The notes under the pieces: model-generated
Seen by the model: only the letters and a program-made list of their open reading frames with translations
Database searches by the model: none
Told to the model about the DNA's origin: nothing
Shown: one piece after another, positions 27,446 to 35,461 of the stretch
Numbering within the stretch: position 1 is the first letter of the stretch
Layout: the number at the start of each line of letters is the position of its first letter
Origin: a gamma proteobacterium SCGC AAA007-O20
GTDB taxonomy: Bacteria; Pseudomonadota; Gammaproteobacteria; PS1; Pseudothioglobaceae
Direction: 5' to 3'
Assembly (NCBI GenBank): GCA_000213395.2
Contig: AFHY01000006.1
Location: 1-37,939, forward strand
DNA length: 37,939 nt
Translations under genes and position numbers: made by a program

Positions 27446-29860
27446 TTGCAGGAACATGCCAAGGTAGTCGTTATTGGTGGAGGCGTGGTTGGTTGCTCTA
27501 TTTTGTTTCATTTAGCAAAAATGGGCTGGAAAGATGTCGTTTTACTGGAACGCAATGAACTAACCTCGGGCTCTAGTTGGCATGCAGCTGGTTCATTTCA
27601 TACACTTAGTTCTGATCCTAATGTCTCCAAACTTCAAGACTACACAATCAGTTTATATAAAGAAATTGAAGAGACCTCTGGTCATTCAATTAGCATGCAT
27701 CAAACTGGCGGCTATTACTTGGCTTCTAATCAAAGTTGGCATGACTACCTAAAGCGAGAACGATCAAAAGCTAGATCAATAGGATTGGATCAAGAATTTG
27801 TATCTATGGACGAAGTAATAGAAAAACACCCATTGGTTGACCCTAAACACTATGTTGCAGCACTTTGGGATCCAACTGATGGTGATCTTGATCCCTCTGG
27901 GGTTGTTTATGCTTATGCAAAATCAGCGCGAGTTCATGGTGCTGAGTTCTTTACTCATACTCCTGTTCTGGAAACCAATCAACGTGCTGATGGGTCTTGG
28001 GATGTGATCACTGAAAAGGGCAATATTCATGCAGAGCATATTGTCAACGCAGGTGGATTGTGGGCGCGTGAGGTTGGTCGAATGGCTAATGTTCACTTAC
28101 CTGTAGTTCCAATGGAGCATCATTATTTAATTACAGAAGAAATTGAACAGATTGCCAATTTACCTGAAGGCCGTCGTTTACCGCATTGCATTGACTTTGA
28201 AGCAAATATTTATTTGCGTCAGGAAAATACTGGCATGTTATTGGGAACCTATGAGCCTCGTTCGACCCCGTGGTCATTGGACGGTACGCCACAAAATTTT
28301 GGACATGATTTATTGGATCCAAAACTGGACCATATTGCTGATAGACTAGAATTGGCATTTGAGCGTATTCCCGCACTGGGTACTGCAGGTATTAAAAACA
28401 TTATCAATGGTCCGTTTGTATTTTCTCCAGATGGTAACCCAATGATTGGACCCGTTCCTGGAGTAAAAAACTACTGGGTAGCTGTTGGCGTTATGGCTGG
28501 TTTTTGCCAAGCAGGAGGTGTCGGTCGATCATTGTCAGAATGGATGATTGAAGGTGAACCATCTATCGATGTTTGGGCAATGGATATAGCTCGTTTTGGA
28601 AGTTTTGCGACGCCACAATGGGGTGTTATTAAGTCATCTGAGAATTACGAACGGCGCTTCGTAATGACTTTTCCGAATGAAACTCTGCCTAAAGGACGAC
28701 GCCAAAAAACCACATCCCTATATGACCGTTTAACTCAAAGAGGCGCTGTATGGCAAGACTCTTTTGGGTTAGAAAACGTTTTATGGTTCGCGAATTCACC
28801 GGAGGATGCCTATGAAGAGCCCACCTTTCATAGATCTCGTGCGCATGACTATGTTGCTAAAGAGGTTAAGGCTGTAAGGGAAAAGGTAGGTGCAATTGAA
28901 ATTGCGAGTTTCGCCAATCATAAGTTCACAGGCAAGGGTGCCCGTAAATTCTTAGACTATGTTTTGGCAGGCAGAATTCCAGATCAGGGTCGGGTGAACC
29001 TTTCACCTATGCTCAGAGAAAGTGGCAAGTTGTATGGTGACTTAACCGTGGCTTGTATGAACGATAAAACTTATTACCTGTTCGGCTCCAGTGTAGCGCA
29101 AGATATGCATCGACGCTGGTTTGAAGAAAACCTTGAAGGAGTGGACGATGTTGAATACCAAAATGTAACAGAAGATTTTCATGGTATTGCCATTGCAGGC
29201 CCGAACTCAAGAGAACTTCTGTCTCGTTTGACACGTGAAGACGTCAGTTCAGAGAGCTTTAAGTTCCGCGACATAAGAGACACCTTTATTGCTGATGTGC
29301 CTGCACTATGTGTGAGAATTTCATTTAGCGGCGAACTAGGTTATGAAATTTATGTCGAACCGCAATACCAGTTGAAACTGTTTGAGGAAATTGAAAAAGC
29401 TGGAGAAGGTCTTGGTCTCAAACTTTTTGGCAGTAGGGCTTTGATGTCATTGAGACTTGAAAAGAGCTGGGGAGCTTGGACGATGGATTTCCGACCTGAC
29501 TTCACAGTGACAGAATCTGGATTGGACTTTTTCGTCAACTGGGATAAAGAATTTATTGGTAAAACTGTGTCGTTAAAAGAGAAAGAAAATGGCGCAAAAA
29601 AACATTTGTCTGTTTTAGAAATTGAAACCGAAACCGATGTAAGTGGCGATGAGGCAGTGATGCATAATGGTAAATGTGTCGGCTACGTTACTTCTGGTGG
29701 TTACGGTCATTCAGTTAGTAAATCACTTGCAATGACGTACTTGCCAGTTGAATTGATTGACGAGGATACTGAGCTTGAAGTGGAGATATTAGGTAAGTTT
29801 CATCAAGCGAGTGTTGTTATGAAACCACTATACGATCCAAGTGGGTCGAAAATGCGTTAA
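27446..29860 (+). CDS. FAD-dependent oxidoreductase fused to GcvT-like domains (dimethylglycine/sarcosine dehydrogenase-like; TTG start)
   Basis: VVVIGGGVVGCSILFHLAKMGWKDVVLLERNELTSGSSWHAAG (FAD binding with covalent-flavin-type HAAG motif); C-terminal AGPNSRELLSRLT...SFSGELGYEIYV...GSRALMSLRLEKSWGAW...VGYVTSGGYGHSVSKSLAMTYL. Confidence 0.93.
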   Translation: MQEHAKVVVIGGGVVGCSILFHLAKMGWKDVVLLERNELTSGSSWHAAGSFHTLSSDPNVSKLQDYTISLYKEIEETSGHSISMHQTGGYYLASNQSWHDYLKRERSKARSIGLDQEFVSMDEVIEKHPLVDPKHYVAALWDPTDGDLDPSGVVYAYAKSARVHGAEFFTHTPVLETNQRADGSWDVITEKGNIHAEHIVNAGGLWAREVGRMANVHLPVVPMEHHYLITEEIEQIANLPEGRRLPHCIDFEANIYLRQENTGMLLGTYEPRSTPWSLDGTPQNFGHDLLDPKLDHIADRLELAFERIPALGTAGIKNIINGPFVFSPDGNPMIGPVPGVKNYWVAVGVMAGFCQAGGVGRSLSEWMIEGEPSIDVWAMDIARFGSFATPQWGVIKSSENYERRFVMTFPNETLPKGRRQKTTSLYDRLTQRGAVWQDSFGLENVLWFANSPEDAYEEPTFHRSRAHDYVAKEVKAVREKVGAIEIASFANHKFTGKGARKFLDYVLAGRIPDQGRVNLSPMLRESGKLYGDLTVACMNDKTYYLFGSSVAQDMHRRWFEENLEGVDDVEYQNVTEDFHGIAIAGPNSRELLSRLTREDVSSESFKFRDIRDTFIADVPALCVRISFSGELGYEIYVEPQYQLKLFEEIEKAGEGLGLKLFGSRALMSLRLEKSWGAWTMDFRPDFTVTESGLDFFVNWDKEFIGKTVSLKEKENGAKKHLSVLEIETETDVSGDEAVMHNGKCVGYVTSGGYGHSVSKSLAMTYLPVELIDEDTELEVEILGKFHQASVVMKPLYDPSGSKMR

Positions 29861-29869
29861 TAAGGAGGC

Positions 29870-31192
29870 TTGACTATGAGTTTTAACCAAAACAAAAAGT
29901 ATCAAACGAAAATTGCCTCTCAAGCAGTAGGTGATGAAGATATTTATAGTCTAAATAAACATATACTTGGTCCAGGCGCTCTTGCTGAATCTGAGTGGGT
30001 AGAAGCTGGATTGGTAAGTCCAAATATGACAAGTATTCGGGAGTACCGATTACAAAGGGTTCGTGATAAATTGATTGAGTTTGATTGTGCCGGTATTCTA
30101 CTCTATGATCCAGTCAATATTCGCTATGCAATCGACAGCACAAATATGTCTGCCTGGACATCGCATAACGCAGCACGATACGCTTTAGTAATGGCACAAG
30201 GTCCTGTGATTATTTTCGAGTTTGAAGGAAATGAGTTTCTTTCTAACCATAACCCACTAATAACGGAAGTGCGTACAGCGATTACCTATCTGTATTTTCT
30301 TGCGGGTGAATTTAGCAAACGCAAGGCCAAAATCTGGGCTAAGGAGATTGCAGAAATAGTTGCTCAATTTGGTCATGGCAATAAACGATTGGCTCTAGAT
30401 CATTGCGCAACTGAGGGTGTTCATCAGCTTGAAGAGCAAGGTTTGGAGCTAGCTAATGGCGAGGAGGTGATGGAATTGGCAAGGTTGATCAAGTCGGAAG
30501 AAGAGATCGTTGCAATGAGATGTTCTATATTTGCCTGTGAAAAATCTATTGAGTTAATGCGTTCCCATTCTGAGCCTGGAATTACTGAGCAAAAACTCTG
30601 GAGTCATTTCCAAATGGAGGCTGTTTCTAGAGGAGCTGAATGGATCGAGACGCGTCTACTTGCGGCCGGCCCCAGGGCTAATCCATGGTATCACGAATGC
30701 TCCTCACGCCCTATTCAGGATGGAGAGTTAATAGGTTTTGACACAGATTTAGTTGGTGTATACGGTTACTGTACCGACATTTCTCGTACCTGGATGTGTG
30801 GTGACAAGCCGGCAAGTTCAGCACAAAAAGAAATCTATACTATGGCTTACGAGCAGGTTCAACAAAATTTAAAGATATTACGACCAGGTCTTACCTTTAA
30901 AGAGTTGTCATTTTCTTGTAGAGAGTACCCGAAAAGTGAGTTTCGACACTATTCAATGTTGTATCATGGAGTCGGATTGTGTGACGAATATCCCGCCATT
31001 CCCTTCACATGGGAGTGGGATGAAAACAGTTGTGATGGCGTCATAAGACCGGGAATGGTTTTAACCGTGGAGAGCTATGTCGGACGCTGTGATGGTGGGC
31101 CAGGCGTCAAACTAGAGGAACAGGTTTTGATTACTGAAAAGGGCCACGAGGTGCTATCAAATTACCCTTTCGAATCTGACTTGTTGCTGTAA
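29870..31192 (+). CDS. M24 metallopeptidase-fold protein, DddP-like (candidate DMSP lyase or related C-X lyase)
   Basis: YDPVNIRYAIDSTNMSAWTSHNAARYALV, ECSSRPIQDGELIGFDTDLVGVYGYCTDISRTW, YHGVGLCDEYP, GMVLTVESYVG, KLEEQVLITEKGHE; motif order as recalled for Roseobacter DddP. Confidence 0.8.
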   Translation: MTMSFNQNKKYQTKIASQAVGDEDIYSLNKHILGPGALAESEWVEAGLVSPNMTSIREYRLQRVRDKLIEFDCAGILLYDPVNIRYAIDSTNMSAWTSHNAARYALVMAQGPVIIFEFEGNEFLSNHNPLITEVRTAITYLYFLAGEFSKRKAKIWAKEIAEIVAQFGHGNKRLALDHCATEGVHQLEEQGLELANGEEVMELARLIKSEEEIVAMRCSIFACEKSIELMRSHSEPGITEQKLWSHFQMEAVSRGAEWIETRLLAAGPRANPWYHECSSRPIQDGELIGFDTDLVGVYGYCTDISRTWMCGDKPASSAQKEIYTMAYEQVQQNLKILRPGLTFKELSFSCREYPKSEFRHYSMLYHGVGLCDEYPAIPFTWEWDENSCDGVIRPGMVLTVESYVGRCDGGPGVKLEEQVLITEKGHEVLSNYPFESDLLL

Positions 31193-31222
31193 TGTTAACT
31201 GAATAGTGTTTTAGGGGACGGG

Positions 31223-32317
31223 ATGATCAGTATTCCAAAAAAGATGAGCGCAGTCTTAACAACCGGCCATGGCGGTTTTGATGTTTTAGATTTCCGCACT
31301 GATGTTGAAGTGCCTAGTCCAAATTCAGAACAAGTGCTCATTAAGGTTTTGGGCGCAGGAATTAATAATACTGACATCAATACACGTACTGCCTGGTATT
31401 CAAAATCGGTAACAGGTGAAACAAGTGTTGGAGGTGCTGAAGGTTTTGATAATGCTGAGAATGATGATGGAAGTTGGTCAGGTGTTCCTCTCAGTTTTCC
31501 CATCATTCAGGGGGCAGATTGCTATGGTGAAATTGTTGCAGTTGGTGAACAGGTCGATAGTAAGCGAATAGGTGAGCGTGTTTTAGTACGTACTATGCAG
31601 CAACATGCAGTTGACTATCGGCCCTTTGAGAGCTGGTCCGTAGGCTCAGAATGTAATGGCGCCTTTGCACAGTACATGGTTGCTTTTAGTGATGAAAGTT
31701 ATAAAATCGAGAGCGACTGGAGTGATATTGAATTAGCTTCTATTCCTTGTGCCTACTCAACAGCTGAAAATCTCTTGGAGCGATCAAATGTTAGTAAGGG
31801 TGAAACTGTTTTGATTACGGGATCCTCTGGTGGCGTTGGATCAGCTGCAATCCAGTTAGCTAAGAGACGTGGAGCAAAAGTTATCGCAGTAACTAGCGAA
31901 CAAAAAATCACCGACATCAAAAGTATTGGTGCCGATCATGTCGCAAAACGAGAGGACAATTTAATTGACATTCTGGGTAAGGAGTGCGTTGATGTAGTGA
32001 TTGATCTTGTTGCTGGTAGTAAATGGGGAGAATTACTTGAGGTGCTTAAGAAAGGTGGTCGCTATGCAACAGCAGGGGCGATTGCTGGACCAATCGTTGA
32101 ATTGGATGTTAGGACTTTGTATTTAAAGGATTTAATGTTGATAGGATGTACTTTTCAGAGCAGCAAAGTTTTTGAAAATTTGATTGGTTATATTGAAAGA
32201 AATGAAATTAAACCTTTGGTCGCAAAGAACTATCCTCTCAAAGATATTGTTCAAGCTCAGACAGATTTCTTGGCGAAAAAATATGTCGGAAAACTAGTTT
32301 TGGTGCCACCTAATTAA
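31223..32317 (+). CDS. MDR-superfamily zinc-type alcohol dehydrogenase/quinone oxidoreductase-like protein
   Basis: PIIQGADCYGEIVAVGEQV, RVLVRTM, TVLITGSSGGVGSAAIQLAKRRGAKVIAVTS, MDR fold. Confidence 0.9.
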   Translation: MISIPKKMSAVLTTGHGGFDVLDFRTDVEVPSPNSEQVLIKVLGAGINNTDINTRTAWYSKSVTGETSVGGAEGFDNAENDDGSWSGVPLSFPIIQGADCYGEIVAVGEQVDSKRIGERVLVRTMQQHAVDYRPFESWSVGSECNGAFAQYMVAFSDESYKIESDWSDIELASIPCAYSTAENLLERSNVSKGETVLITGSSGGVGSAAIQLAKRRGAKVIAVTSEQKITDIKSIGADHVAKREDNLIDILGKECVDVVIDLVAGSKWGELLEVLKKGGRYATAGAIAGPIVELDVRTLYLKDLMLIGCTFQSSKVFENLIGYIERNEIKPLVAKNYPLKDIVQAQTDFLAKKYVGKLVLVPPN

Positions 32318-32320
32318 TAG

Positions 32321-33070
32321 TTGAATATGTTGTCTTATAAAAAAATAGGAACTGGATATCCTCTAGTATTAATTCATGGATATCTAGGTGGTCAATCCAT
32401 GTGGAAATTTCAGGAAGAATTAAAGAATGATTATGATTTAATCATGCCATCTTTGGCTGGTTATGGAGAAAGCTCTCATATGACTGCGCCATCAACAATA
32501 AAAGAAAATGCCAATCAAGTATTTGAGCTTTTAGATTATTTAAAAATAGAAAAGTTTAATTTACTCGGGCATTCCATGGGTGGAATGGTAGTTCAAGAAA
32601 TGGCCACTCTTTATCCAGAGCGTATAAATAAGTTAATTTGTTTTGGTACAGGCTCTATTGGAGTCTTACCAAATAGATTTGAAACCATAAACGAATCAAG
32701 AACTAAAATTAAAAAATTTGGTTTAAATAAAGTTAGACAAGAAATCGCAAAAACATGGTTTATTGATTATCTAATTGGTGATGGATTTAAATTATGTATT
32801 GATGAAGGTGAAAAAGCTACAACACAAGCTGCACTGGCTAGTCTTGATGCTTGGGAGTGTTGGGATGGAAGGGAACAACTAAAACATATTAAGTGCCCAA
32901 CTCTTATTATATGGTCAGATAAAGATCGTTCTTATGATTGGTTTCAGCAAAAAATATTAAAAAAAGGAATAGTTGGTTCTAGAGTAGAGATCATTGAAAA
33001 CTGTGCCCATAATTCACACATGGAAAAACCAAAGTTATTTAATACAATTGTAAAAAATTTTCTATCCTAA
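32321..33070 (+). CDS. alpha/beta hydrolase (TTG start or ATG at 32327)
   Basis: LVLIHGYLGGQSMW, NLLGHSMGGMVVQEMATLYPERINKLICFGTGS, CPTLIIWSDKDRSYD, NCAHNSHMEKP. Confidence 0.88.
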   Translation: MNMLSYKKIGTGYPLVLIHGYLGGQSMWKFQEELKNDYDLIMPSLAGYGESSHMTAPSTIKENANQVFELLDYLKIEKFNLLGHSMGGMVVQEMATLYPERINKLICFGTGSIGVLPNRFETINESRTKIKKFGLNKVRQEIAKTWFIDYLIGDGFKLCIDEGEKATTQAALASLDAWECWDGREQLKHIKCPTLIIWSDKDRSYDWFQQKILKKGIVGSRVEIIENCAHNSHMEKPKLFNTIVKNFLS

Positions 33071-33368
33071 AAAATCTTCATTTCTATAAATACGTAAATT
33101 GAATTTTTTTATTTACCTGAACCATTAATTTTTCTCACTCAGGTTCTATATTTTCTTTTACAGACATTGTGCAAGCTGACTTAAGCTAACTCTACAAATG
33201 GGTTTTATCCTGAGTAATTTCATGGTAATATGTAAGCAACTCATATATATGAGCTAAAAAACACAACAAATTACTTCAATTTATTTATTGGTTTGGGTAA
33301 TTTTTTCCCTAAAAAGAAAGTATTTTTTGTGGTTATGTGTCAATTTATAAAATTAAGGAGAAGTAAAA

Positions 33369-34331
33369 ATGAAAATATTAAGTAAGACTTTTATAGCAGG
33401 ATTAATTGCATTTTCTATGTCAATGTCAAGCTATGCAGAAAAAGTTAATATCGGTGATCCAGGTTGGACAGGAGCAACTGCAATAGCTAACTTGCTGTCT
33501 GCAGTTATTACTGACAAAATGGGTGGCGAAGTTGAGCTTGTACCAGGAAACAATACAGCTATATATGGAGCCATTGATAGAAGTAAAGGTGAAATTGAAG
33601 TTCACCCTGATGTCTGGTTACCTAACCAACAGGCCTACACTAATGACCTAGTTCCTAAAGGAACACTTAGGTTAAGTTCACTAAGCTATGAAGGAAACCA
33701 AGGTTACTGTGTCTCTCAAGATTTTGCAGCAGAGATGAATATAACTTCAATTTTCGATCTTGGTAGACCTGAGGTTGTTGCAGCTATGGATAGCGATGGC
33801 AACGGTAAAGGTGAGTTTTGGATTGGTGCTGATGGATGGGCATCTGCAAACGTCAATGAAGTAAAGGTAAGAGATTACCAACTACTTGATGCTGGAATTG
33901 AGCCAATTAGAGCAGCTGAAGCTGTAAAAAATGCTCGAGTATTAGACTCAATTAAGAAAGGCGAAGGTTATGCATTCTATTGCTATAAGCCACACGCTAT
34001 TTGGGGAATGGCTGATGTTGTGATGTTAACTGAGCCTACTCATGACCCAGAGAAATACAAAATGATTCAGCCAAAAACTGATGCAGATTGGTATACAAAA
34101 TCATATGTAGCTTCAAAGGATGCATTGAAGAACATTCAAATTGGTTGGGGCACTTCTCTAGAAGCTAAGTCACCAGCAATTGTTGAATTTTTCAATAACT
34201 TCCAGCTTACATCTGATGATGTTTCATGGCTAGCTTATGAAGTGTCTGTCAATAAGAGAGATCCTGCAGAAGTTGCTAGAGATTGGATGTCTCAAAACGA
34301 AGGTACTGTTGATGGCTGGTTAGGTTTATAA
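33369..34331 (+). CDS. proX: glycine betaine/proline-type ABC transporter substrate-binding protein (ProX/OpuAC family)
   Basis: Signal peptide; VNIGDPGWTGATAIANLLSAVI, EVHPDVWLPNQ, GEGYAFYCYKPHAIWGMADVVMLTEP. Confidence 0.9.
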   Translation: MKILSKTFIAGLIAFSMSMSSYAEKVNIGDPGWTGATAIANLLSAVITDKMGGEVELVPGNNTAIYGAIDRSKGEIEVHPDVWLPNQQAYTNDLVPKGTLRLSSLSYEGNQGYCVSQDFAAEMNITSIFDLGRPEVVAAMDSDGNGKGEFWIGADGWASANVNEVKVRDYQLLDAGIEPIRAAEAVKNARVLDSIKKGEGYAFYCYKPHAIWGMADVVMLTEPTHDPEKYKMIQPKTDADWYTKSYVASKDALKNIQIGWGTSLEAKSPAIVEFFNNFQLTSDDVSWLAYEVSVNKRDPAEVARDWMSQNEGTVDGWLGL

Positions 34332-34348
34332 TTTAACTAGTTCGTCTT

Positions 34349-34379
34349 AAAACCGGCGTCTTAGGCGCCGGTTTTTTTT
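34349..34379 (+). terminator. rho-independent terminator or attenuator between proX and proV
   Basis: AAAACCGGCG (34349..34358), TCTTAGG loop, CGCCGGTTTT (34366..34375), T-run. Confidence 0.92.
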
Positions 34380-34396
34380 CATTAAAAATAAATATT

Positions 34397-35461
34397 ATGT
34401 CGTCTGAAAACTCTGGCAGTTTCATTGAAATTCAAAATATTTCAAAGATATTTGGAAATACATCTGCAGAAGCCATAGAAGCAATCACTAAAAAGAATAT
34501 TTCTAAGCAAGATGCTTTAGAAAAGTACAACTCAGTAATTGGCGTTTCCGATGTTTCATTTGATGTTAATCCAGGGGAAATATTCTGTGTCATGGGGCTC
34601 TCTGGAAGCGGTAAATCAACCCTTGTAAGGCATATTAATAGGTTGCTCGAGCCAACACTTGGAAAAATCTTAATTGATGGTCAAGATGTAATGGCATTAG
34701 AAAAAAATCAACTACAAGAATTTAGAAACAAAAAAATTGGTATGGTGTTTCAAAATTTTGCCTTAATGCCCCATCGATCTGTCATTGATAATATTGCTAT
34801 GCCATTAGAGATTAGAGGTATTAATAAAAATAAAAGATACGCAAAGGCGAATGAAATTTTAAATACAGTTGAACTTAAAGGGTGGGGTAATAAATATGCA
34901 CATGAGCTCTCTGGTGGTATGCAACAGCGTGTAGGATTGGCAAGAGCTTTGGCGGCTGATCCTGAGATATTATTAATGGATGAACCTTTTAGTGCCCTAG
35001 ATCCATTAATCAGAAGACAGCTTCAAATAGAGTTTATTAAGCTATACAAAAAAATTAAAAAAACAACAGTCTTTATCACTCATGATCTAGATGAAGCAGT
35101 TAAAGTTGGCCATCGTATTGCAATTATGAGGGATGGTAAAGTTATTCAAGTAGGAACCCCTGAAGAAATAGTCATGAAGCCAGAGGATGATTATGTGGCA
35201 GACTTTGTGAAAGGGATTTCAAGACTCGAAGTTGTCAAAGCGAAATCAATTATGAAGCCAATAGATGAATATAGTAAGAGTTATGGTGATATTCCAAAAG
35301 ATGCGATAAGAATGAATGAAAATGATGTTTTAAGTAGTTTAATTGAAAATTCTGTCGCAAGTGATAAGCCTATTGTTATAAAAAATTCAGCTAATCATGA
35401 TGTTGGTGTGATATCTCATAAAGACCTACTGGTTTCTATTGTTGAGGGCCAAGATGAGTGA
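34397..35461 (+). CDS. proV: glycine betaine/proline-type ABC transporter ATP-binding protein
   Basis: VMGLSGSGKSTLVRHINRLLEPT, FQNFALMPHRSVIDN, ELSGGMQQRVGLARALAADPEILLMDEPFSALDPLIRR, ITHDLDEAVKVGHRIAIM. Confidence 0.95.
   Translation: MSSENSGSFIEIQNISKIFGNTSAEAIEAITKKNISKQDALEKYNSVIGVSDVSFDVNPGEIFCVMGLSGSGKSTLVRHINRLLEPTLGKILIDGQDVMALEKNQLQEFRNKKIGMVFQNFALMPHRSVIDNIAMPLEIRGINKNKRYAKANEILNTVELKGWGNKYAHELSGGMQQRVGLARALAADPEILLMDEPFSALDPLIRRQLQIEFIKLYKKIKKTTVFITHDLDEAVKVGHRIAIMRDGKVIQVGTPEEIVMKPEDDYVADFVKGISRLEVVKAKSIMKPIDEYSKSYGDIPKDAIRMNENDVLSSLIENSVASDKPIVIKNSANHDVGVISHKDLLVSIVEGQDE

Noticed and set aside
33115-33144. ACCTGA...TCAGGT inverted repeat after the hydrolase gene
   Set aside because: Only a 6-bp stem with an 18-nt loop and no proper T-tract; too weak to call a terminator or operator.
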